A stretch of 35,362 bases of DNA from Porphyromonadaceae bacterium UBA7048 (GCA_002493945.1 DLAL01000060.1:1-35362); one strand, 5' to 3'; positions 8,535 to 16,406 are shown, numbered from the stretch's first letter. Notes: generated by a model not told the origin, from the letters alone. Numbers and translations: made by a program.

Positions 8535-9644
8535 ATGATACTCAAGTCGCTGTCGCTCACAGGCTTCAAGAACATCGGGCACGTAAGCCTCGAGTTCTCA
8601 CCCAAGATAAACTGTTTCCTGGGCGACAACGGCATGGGCAAAAGCAACCTGCTGGACGCACTCTACTTCCTCAGCTTCTGCCGCAGCTTCACCGGCGCGC
8701 AGGACGCGCTGCTGGTGCGCCGCGGCGACGACTTCGCATCCCTGCGCGGCGAATACTTCCGCCGCGGACTCGACGAGGAAATCACAGCTGGACTCCGGCG
8801 CGGCTCGCGCAAGACCTTCAAGCGCGGAGGCAAAGCATACCAGCGTCTGGCCGAGCACATAGGCGCATTTCCTCTGGTTCTGCTCTCCCCTGCCGACATG
8901 GAGCTGGCCGGAGGCGAGCCCGCCGAACGGCGCCGCTTCATCGACCAGATAATATCGCAGAGCGACGGCCGCTACCTCGACACACTCATCCGCTACAACG
9001 CCGCCCTGGAGCAGCGCAACCGCCTCCTGCGCGACGAGAACGGCGACGACAGCATCTTCGATGCCCTGGAGATACAGCTCGAGATGGCCGGAGAGTATAT
9101 CACCGACCGCCGCGAGAAGGCCATCCGCAGACTCTCGGAGATATTCGGTCCCTACTACCGAGCCATCTCCGACGGAGCCGAGGAAGCAGCCCTCGAATAC
9201 GTCCACACGGCTTATCCGCAGGGACTTGCCGCCCACCTGGCATCCATGCGCACACGCGACCGCGCCCTGCACTACACAGCCTCAGGGCCGCACCGCGACG
9301 ACATTCTCTTCACATCCGACGGCATGCCTGTGCGCCGCACCGCCTCGCAGGGCCAGACCAAGACCTTCACCACGGCGCTCCGCTTCGCACAGTACGAGCT
9401 CCTGCGCGAGTCGCTCGGCATCAGGCCGCTGCTCCTGCTTGACGACATCTTCGACAAGCTCGATGCCGGACGCGTGAGCCGCATCATGGCCATAGTGGGC
9501 TCGTCAGACACCTTCGGACAGATATTCATCACCGACACCAACCGCCGCCACCTCGACGAAATCGTAGCCGACATCCCCTGCGACGCCGACAACTACCGCC
9601 TATGGCACGTCGACCGCGGCAGCTTCAGCCCCGTCATCGTATGA
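8535..9644 (+). CDS. recF: DNA replication and repair protein RecF
   Basis: SMC-like ATPase that helps load RecA at single-strand gaps. The product of 369 residues is of normal length. Walker A is GDNGMGKS at residues 30-37 (K36, S37); the ABC signature region is TASQGQTKTF near 269-278; Walker B is LLLLDDIFDKLD near 299-310, with the D-loop following. Family segments LSPADMELAGGEPAERRRF and LTGFKNIGHVSL (recombinational DNA-binding N-terminus) support RecF over other SMC proteins. The ATG at 8535 gives the canonical N-terminus MILKSLSLTGFKN. The stop overlaps the next start as ATGA (9641-9644), so the following DUF721 gene is translationally coupled. Confidence 0.95.
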   Translation: MILKSLSLTGFKNIGHVSLEFSPKINCFLGDNGMGKSNLLDALYFLSFCRSFTGAQDALLVRRGDDFASLRGEYFRRGLDEEITAGLRRGSRKTFKRGGKAYQRLAEHIGAFPLVLLSPADMELAGGEPAERRRFIDQIISQSDGRYLDTLIRYNAALEQRNRLLRDENGDDSIFDALEIQLEMAGEYITDRREKAIRRLSEIFGPYYRAISDGAEEAALEYVHTAYPQGLAAHLASMRTRDRALHYTASGPHRDDILFTSDGMPVRRTASQGQTKTFTTALRFAQYELLRESLGIRPLLLLDDIFDKLDAGRVSRIMAIVGSSDTFGQIFITDTNRRHLDEIVADIPCDADNYRLWHVDRGSFSPVIV

Positions 9645-9931
9645 AACGCACCGAACCGCTGCGCATCGACGAAATCATCCGCCGCATGATCGACGCCACC
9701 GGCATGAGACCCGAGTACTCGCGCCGGTCGGTCGAGTCCATGTGGCCCGCGGTGGCAGGGCGCAACATCGCCGCCTACACCACACGGCTCTACGTCAAGG
9801 ACCGTCTCCTGCACGTGTTCATCAGTTCGGCTCCGCTCAAGGAAGAACTCGGCTACGTGCGCACGCAGCTCGCGCAGCGCCTCAACGACGCCGTCGGAGC
9901 CGACGTCATAGACAACGTAATACTGCATTAA
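9641..9931 (+). CDS. DUF721 (DciA-like) family protein
   Basis: 96 residues starting at ATG 9641 (MKRTEPLRIDEIIRRM), which overlaps the recF stop. A longer in-frame start at 9602 lies inside recF and is rejected. Family features are WPAVAGRNIAAYT followed by the segment LYVKDRLLHVFISSAPLKEEL and a closing helix, which matches the KH-like core of DUF721. DciA, the founding member, is the ancestral helicase loader or operator that works with DnaB. Bacteroidota lack DnaC, so this protein is a reasonable candidate for that role, and its place directly after recF fits. The function here is inferred from family and position only. Confidence 0.8.
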   Translation: MKRTEPLRIDEIIRRMIDATGMRPEYSRRSVESMWPAVAGRNIAAYTTRLYVKDRLLHVFISSAPLKEELGYVRTQLAQRLNDAVGADVIDNVILH

Positions 9932-9941
9932 CCGCCACACT

Positions 9942-10349
9942 ATGCGACACCACATTCCTATTCAGATACGATTCAACGACATCGACCTCTTCGGACACCT
10001 CAACAACTCGGTCTACGTCCAGTTCTTCGACATGGGCAAGCTCGCCTACTTCAAGCAGTTCATGGAGGGCGGATTCGAGCATGAGCCGTCAGTGCCCGTG
10101 GTGGCCAAGATTGAGTGCACCTTCCTCGCTCCGGTGCACATCGACGACCGCATCGAGGTGCGCACCGCCATAGTCTCCATCGGAGAGTCGTCGCTTGTCC
10201 TCGAGCAGGAGATCGTCGACGCCGCCGGAACGGTCAAGAGCAAAGCCACCACAGTCATGGTCAACGTCAACGCCCGCACTGCCACACCCGAGCCCGTCAG
10301 CCGCGCATGGCGCGATGCCATCGGAGCCTACGAAGGCCGCGAATTCTGA
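9942..10349 (+). CDS. Acyl-CoA thioesterase, hotdog fold (4HBT family)
   Basis: Cytoplasmic single hotdog-domain protein of 135 residues. The N-terminal segment RFNDIDLFGHLNNSVY carries the 4-hydroxybenzoyl-CoA thioesterase motif, with D15 as the probable catalytic residue and the GHLNN turn following. The length and the motif match YbgC/FadM-like thioesterases that hydrolyse acyl-CoA or acyl-ACP. The chain length it acts on cannot be told. It starts 10 bases after the DUF721 gene and ends this transcript. The next transcript (ptb-buk) also handles acyl-CoA, which may be chance. Confidence 0.85.
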   Translation: MRHHIPIQIRFNDIDLFGHLNNSVYVQFFDMGKLAYFKQFMEGGFEHEPSVPVVAKIECTFLAPVHIDDRIEVRTAIVSIGESSLVLEQEIVDAAGTVKSKATTVMVNVNARTATPEPVSRAWRDAIGAYEGREF

Positions 10350-10364
10350 CCCTATCTGCCATTA

Positions 10365-10381
10365 TGCCAATAAAATTGGCA
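10365..10381. promoter_or_regulatory. Perfect short palindrome upstream of ptb
   Basis: TGCCAAT (10365-10371) and ATTGGCA (10375-10381) form an exact inverted repeat around AAA. It lies 15 bases after the thioesterase stop and about 62 bases before the ptb -7 box. There is no T-run after it, so it reads better as a protein-binding site or mRNA 3'-end hairpin than as an intrinsic terminator. Confidence 0.35.
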
Positions 10382-10442
10382 CCTGCCGGCCGAATACCAC
10401 ATTATTATGGATAATTAACACTCCCTAACACACCTTTTTTCT

Positions 10443-10450
10443 TACCTTTG
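10443..10450 (+). promoter_or_regulatory. Bacteroidota-type -7 promoter box before ptb
   Basis: TACCTTTG matches TAnnTTTG. No clear -33 TTTG lies about 20 bases upstream, although the region is AT-rich. A transcript from here would begin near 10457, which excludes the GTG/ATG candidates at about 10450 and supports ATG 10477 as the ptb start. Confidence 0.6.
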
Positions 10451-10476
10451 TGCATCAAAGCAATAATTGTAAGCAT

Positions 10477-11382
10477 ATGATAACGCAACTTTCACAAATC
10501 GTCGAAGCCGCCAGCAGCAAAGGCCGGCGCCGGCTTGCCGTTGCCTATGGCAACGACTCCCATACCCTTTCGGCTGTCTACGAAGCCTACCGTCTCGGGC
10601 TTGTCGAGCCAACAGTATATGGCGACAAAGCCGAAGTGCTCCGCATCTGCCGTGAAGAAGGGTTCGATGCCGACGCATTCGCAGTGGTCGACGAGAAGAG
10701 CGACGTGCGCTGTGTCGAGCTCGCCGTCTCAGCCGTGGCTACCGGAGCCGCCGACGTACTGATGAAAGGTCTTGTCTCCACCGACAAGTATATGCGTGGC
10801 ATCCTCAACAAGGACGCCGGCCTTTTCCCTCCCAAGGGCACCCTCAGCCATGTGTCTGTGGTGCAGCTCCCGGGCCGCTCCAAGCTGCTGTGCATCTCCG
10901 ACGTGGCGGTCATTCCCCAGCCGGACTTCAAGCAGAAGACCATACTCATACGCTACCTCCGCGAGACGGCTGCAGCCCTCGGCATAGACTGCCCCAAGAT
11001 AGCGTGCATCGCTCCCTCTGAGCAGGTGCTTCCCGCCGTACAGTCGTCATACGAAGCCGCTATCCTGGCCAAGATGGGCGACCGCGGACAGCTCGGACGC
11101 GTCACCGTCGACGGGCCCCTGTCGCTTGACGTGGCGCTCTACCCCGATGCCGCACGCGAGAAGAAGGTGCAGGGCTCGGCTGTGGCAGGCGACGCCGACT
11201 GCCTCCTCTTCCCCAACATCGAGTCGGGCAACGTATTCTTCAAGGCAGCCACACACATAGGCGGAGGCGAAGTGGCGGCCATCGTCGTCGGCACCAAGGT
11301 GCCGTGCGTCCTCACCTCGCGCGGCGACACCCCGGCCACGAAACTCTACTCCATCGCTCTCGCCTGCCTTCAGTCAAAATAG
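10477..11382 (+). CDS. ptb: Phosphate butyryltransferase (phosphate acyltransferase)
   Basis: Converts an acyl-CoA and phosphate into acyl phosphate and CoA; paired with the kinase encoded next it gives ATP from acyl-CoA. The 301-residue product has family segments DVLMKGLVSTDKYMRGIL, DGPLSLDVAL and LLFPNIESGNVFFKA, typical of Ptb rather than of the longer Pta. The start at 10477 is chosen because the promoter box ends at 10450. The substrate could be butyryl-, isobutyryl-, isovaleryl- or another short acyl-CoA. Bacteroidales mostly make propionate, acetate and branched acids, so the pair may serve amino-acid-derived acyl-CoAs or fatty-acid priming; this is inference. buk follows after 11 bases. 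Confidence 0.92.
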   Translation: MITQLSQIVEAASSKGRRRLAVAYGNDSHTLSAVYEAYRLGLVEPTVYGDKAEVLRICREEGFDADAFAVVDEKSDVRCVELAVSAVATGAADVLMKGLVSTDKYMRGILNKDAGLFPPKGTLSHVSVVQLPGRSKLLCISDVAVIPQPDFKQKTILIRYLRETAAALGIDCPKIACIAPSEQVLPAVQSSYEAAILAKMGDRGQLGRVTVDGPLSLDVALYPDAAREKKVQGSAVAGDADCLLFPNIESGNVFFKAATHIGGGEVAAIVVGTKVPCVLTSRGDTPATKLYSIALACLQSK

Positions 11383-11393
11383 TCCTCTCTGAT

Positions 11394-12620
11394 ATGCCGT
11401 ACAGAATATTAGCGATAAATCCCGGGTCTACCTCCACGAAAATCGCCGTGTACAACGACGAGGAGCCCGTATTCAGCCAGTCCATCCAGCACTCGGCCGA
11501 AGAGCTCGCACAGTTCGCCAGCGTCATTGACCAGTTCGAATGGCGCAAGGGACTTATCGAGAAAGCCCTGACCGACAACGGAATCGACATAAAATCTCTC
11601 TCGGCCGTCATCGGCCGCGGCGGCATCATCACCCCCGTGGAAAGCGGTGTGTACGACGTGAACGACGCGCTCAGGCACGACCTCATCCACGCACGCATGC
11701 ACCACGCATCCAATCTGGGCGGACTCATAGCCCGCGAGATTGCCGAGGAAGCCGGCGTCAAGTCGTACATCGCCGACCCTGTGGTAGTCGACGAGATGAT
11801 GCCCTACGCCCGCATCAGCGGCATACCCGAGCTGCCCCGTGAATCCATCTTCCACGCCCTGAACCAGAAGGCCGTGGCACGCATATTCGCCAAGGAGTCG
11901 GGCAAGCGCTACGAGGACCTCAACCTCGTGGTGTGCCACATGGGCGGCGGATGCACCGTCAGCGCACACCGCCGCGGACGCGTCATCGACACCACCAACG
12001 CCCTCGACGGCTGCGGCCCCTTCTCCCCCGAGCGCTCCGGATCGCTGCCTCCCGGCCCGCTGATCAAGCTCTGCTTCTCGGGCAAGTACACCGAGCAGGA
12101 ACTCATCCGCAAGGTCCACGGTGCCGGCGGTCTCATGGCACACCTGGGCACCACATCCGTCCCCGAGGCGCTTGACCGCATCATGGCCCACGACCTGCAC
12201 GCCATGCTCATCCTCCGCGCCATGTGCTACTCCATAGCCAAGGAAATCGGCGCCATGTCCGTAGCTCTCAAGGGCGACGTCGACGCCATCCTACTCACCG
12301 GAGGCATAGCCCACAGCAAGCGCGTGACCGACTTCATAGCAAACCACGTCGACTTCATAGCCCCGATTTACGTATACCCGGGCGAGAACGAGCTCAAGTC
12401 ACTGGCCGAGAACGCTCTGGCCGTACTCCGCGGCGAGCGTCAGGTGCACACATACGTAAGCGCCGTATCCGACGACCCCTCGTCGGTCAACGACACCTCC
12501 CGTCCGTCCAAGCTCCGCGACTGGCTCATATCGGCCAACGGACAGGATGACGTCGTGGCCAAGTCCCTCACGGCCATACGCCAGTACCTGCGCAAGTGGA
12601 GTCCGCGCAAAGACCGCTGA
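11394..12620 (+). CDS. buk: Butyrate kinase with C-terminal extension
   Basis: Transfers phosphate from acyl phosphate to ADP. It belongs to the ASKHA (acetate/butyrate kinase) fold: the N-terminal phosphate loop is LAINPGSTSTKIAVY, the adenosine and phosphate segments are CHMGGGCTVSAHRRGRVIDT and LTGGIAHSKRV, and GPFSPERSG carries a conserved turn. The start at 11394 gives the canonical MPYRILAINPGS; the upstream in-frame ATG at 11304 lies within ptb. The product is 408 residues, while butyrate kinases are usually about 355-360. The family end (ENELKSLAENALAVLRGE) is reached near residue 349, so the last 55-60 residues, with a Ser/Asp-rich linker and a basic helix ending in WSPRKDR, are an addition of unknown role. 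Confidence 0.92.
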   Translation: MPYRILAINPGSTSTKIAVYNDEEPVFSQSIQHSAEELAQFASVIDQFEWRKGLIEKALTDNGIDIKSLSAVIGRGGIITPVESGVYDVNDALRHDLIHARMHHASNLGGLIAREIAEEAGVKSYIADPVVVDEMMPYARISGIPELPRESIFHALNQKAVARIFAKESGKRYEDLNLVVCHMGGGCTVSAHRRGRVIDTTNALDGCGPFSPERSGSLPPGPLIKLCFSGKYTEQELIRKVHGAGGLMAHLGTTSVPEALDRIMAHDLHAMLILRAMCYSIAKEIGAMSVALKGDVDAILLTGGIAHSKRVTDFIANHVDFIAPIYVYPGENELKSLAENALAVLRGERQVHTYVSAVSDDPSSVNDTSRPSKLRDWLISANGQDDVVAKSLTAIRQYLRKWSPRKDR

Positions 12621-12653
12621 CACATTTCCAACCGACCATATATCATACAGAAT

Positions 12654-13424
12654 ATGCGAAAACTCGCTTTCTTTCTGGCTCTCGCAACAGCGGCATCCAT
12701 GTTCGCCGCTGTTCCGCGCGTGGTGGCGCACAGAGGCTACCACCGCGCCGAAGGCTCGGCTCAGAACTCCATCCGCGCCCTTGTCAAAGCCGACTCGATA
12801 GGCGCCTACGGCAGTGAATTCGACGTCTGGCTGTCGGCAGACAATAAACTGTACGTCAATCACAACCGCGACATCAACGGCATCGTCATCGAGACTTCCA
12901 CATCCGAAGCCATCGACACATGCCGTCTGAGCAACGGAGAACTCATACCCACGCTCGACGCCTACCTTGACGCCGGAAAGAACCTCAGGACCATGCTCGT
13001 GCTCGAGCTCAAGCCCCACGCCGACACCGCACGCGAGGACGTGGCCATACCCATGATTCTCAAGGCCGTGGCCGACCGCGGACTCGAGGACCGCATGATA
13101 TACATCACCTTCTCGCGCAACGCGTTCGACAAGTTCGCCGCAGCCACCACGCGCCCCGTGCAGTTCCTCACGTCGATTGCTCCGGAGGAGATAGCCGCTG
13201 CCGCCGCTAAGGCCAAAGCACCCCTCGGCGCCGACTACAACCTGAGCGCCTTCCGCAAGAATCCGCAGTGGATCACTGACTTCCAGGCAGCAGGCCGCGA
13301 CGTCAACGTATGGACCGTCGACAAGCCCGAGGACCTGCAGTGGTGCATTGAGCACGGTGTGGACTTCATCACCACCAACGAGCCCGAGCTCACCGCGAAG
13401 ATGATCAGCGAACATCAGAAATGA
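12654..13424 (+). CDS. Secreted glycerophosphodiester phosphodiesterase
   Basis: Cleaves glycerophosphodiesters to glycerol-3-phosphate and an alcohol. The 256-residue product has a signal peptide (RKLAFFLALATAASMFA, cut near residues 18-20), so it acts in the periplasm. GDPD residues are visible: H26-R27-G28 (AHRGYH), E55 and D57 (YGSEFDVWL), H70 (YVNHNRD), and E118-x-K120 (LELKPH). The C-terminal part has VNVWTVDKPED and GVDFITTNEP, the usual end of the TIM barrel. It follows buk after 33 bases. Its stop overlaps the porX start (ATGA, 13421-13424), which is an odd coupling between a periplasmic enzyme and a response regulator. Confidence 0.92.
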   Translation: MRKLAFFLALATAASMFAAVPRVVAHRGYHRAEGSAQNSIRALVKADSIGAYGSEFDVWLSADNKLYVNHNRDINGIVIETSTSEAIDTCRLSNGELIPTLDAYLDAGKNLRTMLVLELKPHADTAREDVAIPMILKAVADRGLEDRMIYITFSRNAFDKFAAATTRPVQFLTSIAPEEIAAAAAKAKAPLGADYNLSAFRKNPQWITDFQAAGRDVNVWTVDKPEDLQWCIEHGVDFITTNEPELTAKMISEHQK

Positions 13425-14971
13425 GCACGCAGCAGCACATACTCTGGGCCGACGACGAGATTGACCTTCTCAAGCCGCATCTCCTGTTCCTGAAGAACAA
13501 GGGATACGACGTGGTCACGGCCAACAACGGCCGCGACGCCCTCGAGATGGCCCTGGCCACACCCTTCGACCTCATCATCCTCGACGAGAACATGCCCGGC
13601 CTCACGGGCCTGGAGACTCTGGCCATGATCAAGCAGCAGCAGCCGCAGACGCCCGTCATCATGATCACCAAGAGCGAGGAGGAGAACATCATGGACCAGG
13701 CCGTAGGCAGCAAGATCGCCGACTACCTCATCAAGCCCGTCAATCCCAATCAGATACTGATAGCCATCAAGAAGCACCTGCACGCCGACTCGCTGGTCAG
13801 CCGCAAGGTGTCAGGCGACTACAGCCGCGAGTTCGGACAGCTCGGCAGCCTCATCAACAGCGCCGAGACCATCGAGGACTGGTACGACCTCTACGGACGC
13901 CTCGTATTCCGCGAGATGGAGCTGGCCGAGGCCGACACCAACATGGGCGAGATGCTCGAGACCCAGAAGAAAGAGGCCAACGCCGAATTCTACAAGTGGA
14001 TACGCCGCCGCTACGAGTCGTGGCTCGACGAGGACTGCGCCGACAAGCCGCTGATGAGTCCGCGCATATTCCCCGAGAAGGTCTTCCCGCTGCTCGACGC
14101 CGGAGAGAAGGTGTTCTTCATCATCATCGACAACTTCCGCCTCGACCAGTGGCGCAGCATCAAGCCCCTGCTGGCAGACTACTTCAACTTCGACGAGAGT
14201 CTCTACACCACCATCCTGCCCACGGCCACTCAGTACGCCCGAAACGCCATATTCTCGGGCCTGATGCCCCTGCAGATAGAGCGCATGTTCCCCGGACTGT
14301 GGGTCGACGAGGACTCCGAGGAAGGCAAGAACATCAACGAATCGCCGCTCATTGCCACACAGTTCGAGCGCCACAGACGCCGCTGCCGCTTCTCGTACAC
14401 GAAAATCAACGACACCGCAGGCGGAGAGAAGCTCCTGCGCGACTTCGCACGACTGGAGCAGAACGACCTGAACGTCATCATCTTCAACTTCATCGACATG
14501 CTCTCGCATGCGCGCACCGAGTCCAAGATGATACGCGAGCTCGCATCGACCAACGCCGCCTACCGCTCCCTCACCGAGTCATGGTTCCGTCACTCGTCGG
14601 CCCTCGAGATTTTCCGCCGCATAGCCGCCTCGGGATGCAGGATTGTGCTCACCACCGACCACGGCACTATCCGCGTGGACAATCCCATCAAGGTCGTCGG
14701 CGACAAGAACACCAACACCAATCTCCGCTACAAGCTCGGCAAGAACCTGGCCTACAATCCCAAGCAGGTCTACGAGATAAAGAATCCGGCACGCTTCGGC
14801 CTTCCGGCTCCGAATCTCTCCACCACATACATCTTCGCATCGCGCGACGATTTCTTCGCTTATCCGAACAACTATAATTATTACGTGCAGTACTATACGG
14901 GCACATTCCAGCACGGCGGCATATCGCTTGAGGAAATGCTCGTACCGCTGATAACTCTGACTCCGAAATGA
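13421..14971 (+). CDS. porX: PorX: response regulator with PglZ (alkaline phosphatase superfamily) effector domain
   Basis: Two-component regulator of the type IX secretion system in Porphyromonas and Flavobacterium, working with the kinase PorY and sigma factor SigP. Residues 1-120 form a receiver domain: acidic pocket D11/D12, phosphoacceptor D55 (LDENMPG), T83 and K105. A helical linker leads to the PglZ phosphatase/phosphodiesterase domain from about 215. Its metal-site residues are all visible: D237 (IIIDNF), a Thr at 268 or 270 (LPTATQ), D359 and H363 (DMLSH), D413-H414 (TDHGTI) and H498 (QHGGISLEE). Published work on PorX describes zinc-dependent hydrolysis of cyclic and linear oligoribonucleotides. 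516 residues, close to the P. gingivalis protein. Overlaps both neighbours by 4 bases; no porY-like kinase gene is in the window. Confidence 0.95.
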   Translation: MSTQQHILWADDEIDLLKPHLLFLKNKGYDVVTANNGRDALEMALATPFDLIILDENMPGLTGLETLAMIKQQQPQTPVIMITKSEEENIMDQAVGSKIADYLIKPVNPNQILIAIKKHLHADSLVSRKVSGDYSREFGQLGSLINSAETIEDWYDLYGRLVFREMELAEADTNMGEMLETQKKEANAEFYKWIRRRYESWLDEDCADKPLMSPRIFPEKVFPLLDAGEKVFFIIIDNFRLDQWRSIKPLLADYFNFDESLYTTILPTATQYARNAIFSGLMPLQIERMFPGLWVDEDSEEGKNINESPLIATQFERHRRRCRFSYTKINDTAGGEKLLRDFARLEQNDLNVIIFNFIDMLSHARTESKMIRELASTNAAYRSLTESWFRHSSALEIFRRIAASGCRIVLTTDHGTIRVDNPIKVVGDKNTNTNLRYKLGKNLAYNPKQVYEIKNPARFGLPAPNLSTTYIFASRDDFFAYPNNYNYYVQYYTGTFQHGGISLEEMLVPLITLTPK

Positions 14972-15393
14972 AGACTATACAGATTCCCTCGCCTGAGGCT
15001 CTTCCCGAAGCAGCCCGCGAATTCATGGGCCTGATGGGCGACAACACCGTATTCGCATTTTACGGCGACATGGGCGCCGGCAAGACCACGTTCATCAACG
15101 AGCTCTGCCGCGCTCTCGGCGTCGACACCGACGACACCGCTTCGCCCACATTCGCCCTCATCAACGAATACCGCTCCGACACCACCGCCGAGCTGATATA
15201 CCACTTCGACTTCTACCGCATCGACGACCTCGACGAAGCCCTCGAACTGGGCATCGAAGACTACTTCGACAGCGGCGCCGTGTGCCTGATTGAGTGGCCC
15301 GAGCGCATCACTCCCGTCCTGCCGGCCGACACCGTATCGGTGCGCATACGCGTCAACGACGACGACAGCCGCACTCTCGAGATTTCCGAATGA
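14968..15393 (+). CDS. tsaE: tRNA threonylcarbamoyladenosine biosynthesis ATPase TsaE
   Basis: ATPase of the TsaB-TsaD-TsaE complex that makes the t6A37 modification of tRNAs reading ANN codons. The 141-residue product has Walker A GDMGAGKTT at 33-41 (K39, T40), the family segments SPTFALINEY and HFDFYRIDD, and IEWPE near the end with the conserved Trp. It overlaps porX (ATGA 14968-14971) and birA (ATGA 15390-15393), so it is probably translated by reinitiation from both sides. The other t6A genes (tsaB, tsaC, tsaD) are not in the window. Confidence 0.95.
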   Translation: MKTIQIPSPEALPEAAREFMGLMGDNTVFAFYGDMGAGKTTFINELCRALGVDTDDTASPTFALINEYRSDTTAELIYHFDFYRIDDLDEALELGIEDYFDSGAVCLIEWPERITPVLPADTVSVRIRVNDDDSRTLEISE

Positions 15394-16124
15394 AACCGTT
15401 CTTCGAGATTCTCGACACCTGCACCTCGACCAATACGCTCATGAGCGCCAGGACCGACGCCCCCCACGGCTCGGTGCTGGCTGCTCGCGCGCAGTCGCAC
15501 GGACGCGGCCAGCGGGGCAACTCCTGGGAGTCGGAGCCGGGGCGCAACCTCACATTCTCGCTCATGCTCCGGCCCGCGGCACTCCCGGCAGCGCGGCAGT
15601 TCGAGCTGTCGATGGTCGTATCTCTGGCCATCGCCGACGCCATCGACGCACTGCTGCCCGAAGGTGTCCGGACCACCGTCAAGTGGCCCAACGACATATA
15701 CATAGGGCTCGGCAAAGTCTGCGGCATCCTCATCGAGAACCGCCTCTGCGAGGCCCGGGTGGACTCCTCCATAGTCGGAGCAGGCATCAACGTCAACCAG
15801 CGCCGCTTCACATCAGACGCCCCCAATCCGGTGTCGGTCATCCACCACAACGGAGGACACGAGACCGACCTTGACTCCTTCCTCCGCGACGTCACGGCCC
15901 GCATCACGGCAGACTGGGACGCCTACAGCGCCGCGCCCAGCCCCGAGGCCCTCTCGGAGCGCTACTTCGCGCGCCTGCTCTGGACCACGGGCGACCATCC
16001 CTTCCGCGACGCCGAAGGCCGCACATTCACATCGCACATCACCTCCGTCGCATCCGACGGCACTCTCACTCTGGCCAACGGACGATCCTTCCTCTTCAAG
16101 GAAGTGTCATTCATCATTCCTTAG
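15390..16124 (+). CDS. birA: Biotin--[acetyl-CoA-carboxylase] ligase (class I, no HTH domain)
   Basis: Attaches biotin to the carboxyl-carrier lysine of biotin enzymes through biotinyl-AMP. 244 residues from ATG 15390, which overlaps the tsaE stop; the longer frame starting at 15294 lies in tsaE and is rejected. The adenylate loop reads GRGQRGNSW (38-46, usual form GRGRRGRxW), and the catalytic region KWPND (98-102) is followed by K109 in GKVCGIL. There is no N-terminal winged helix, so it is an enzyme only and not a repressor. The C-terminal SH3-like domain is present (ITSVASDGTLTLANG). Last gene of its transcript. Confidence 0.92.
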   Translation: MKPFFEILDTCTSTNTLMSARTDAPHGSVLAARAQSHGRGQRGNSWESEPGRNLTFSLMLRPAALPAARQFELSMVVSLAIADAIDALLPEGVRTTVKWPNDIYIGLGKVCGILIENRLCEARVDSSIVGAGINVNQRRFTSDAPNPVSVIHHNGGHETDLDSFLRDVTARITADWDAYSAAPSPEALSERYFARLLWTTGDHPFRDAEGRTFTSHITSVASDGTLTLANGRSFLFKEVSFIIP

Positions 16125-16161
16125 CGCGCGGCGGCAAGCTTCTTCTTTTCAAACAGCAGCT

Positions 16162-16191
16162 CCGCACACTCCCGTGCACGGTCCGTTTTTT
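16162..16191 (+). terminator. Possible weak terminator after birA
   Basis: CCGCAC (16162-16167) can pair with GTG and CGG (16174-16176 and 16179-16181) with a 2-base bulge and a 6-base loop, and a run of six T follows at 16186-16191. The stem is short and imperfect, so the call is tentative. Confidence 0.35.
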
Positions 16192-16222
16192 CCATTTTTG
16201 ACATTCCTCTTTACATTCTTTA

Positions 16223-16275
16223 ACCGCTAATTGTACTTTTAGGACAAATATCTTGCCAAAAAGGAAATTAGCGGT
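16223..16275. promoter_or_regulatory. Perfect 10-bp inverted repeat, candidate operator of the RND pump
   Basis: ACCGCTAATT (16223-16232) and AATTAGCGGT (16266-16275) are exact reverse complements separated by 33 bases. The right arm covers the position expected for the -33 element of the promoter whose -7 box is at 16291-16298. A dimeric repressor or a DNA-looping regulator is a natural reading; no regulator gene is adjacent. As RNA the same arms could form the base of a stem, but they lie upstream of the predicted start site. Confidence 0.5.
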
Positions 16276-16298
16276 ATAGCGATTTTTTCGTAACTTTG
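16268..16298 (+). promoter_or_regulatory. Bacteroidota-type promoter of the RND efflux operon
   Basis: TAACTTTG at 16291-16298 matches TAnnTTTG. TTAG at 16268-16271 with 19 bases between is an imperfect -33 element. Transcription would start near 16305, leaving a leader of about 100 bases, AT-rich near the ATG at 16407. Confidence 0.65.
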
Positions 16299-16406
16299 CA
16301 TCGGCAAAATATGTTGTTAAACATAGTTTTACGAATCTTTTTCCCAGCCGCATAAAACATCACTATCACCTCACTATCACACAGCAACATATCGATATTA
16401 TAAAAT

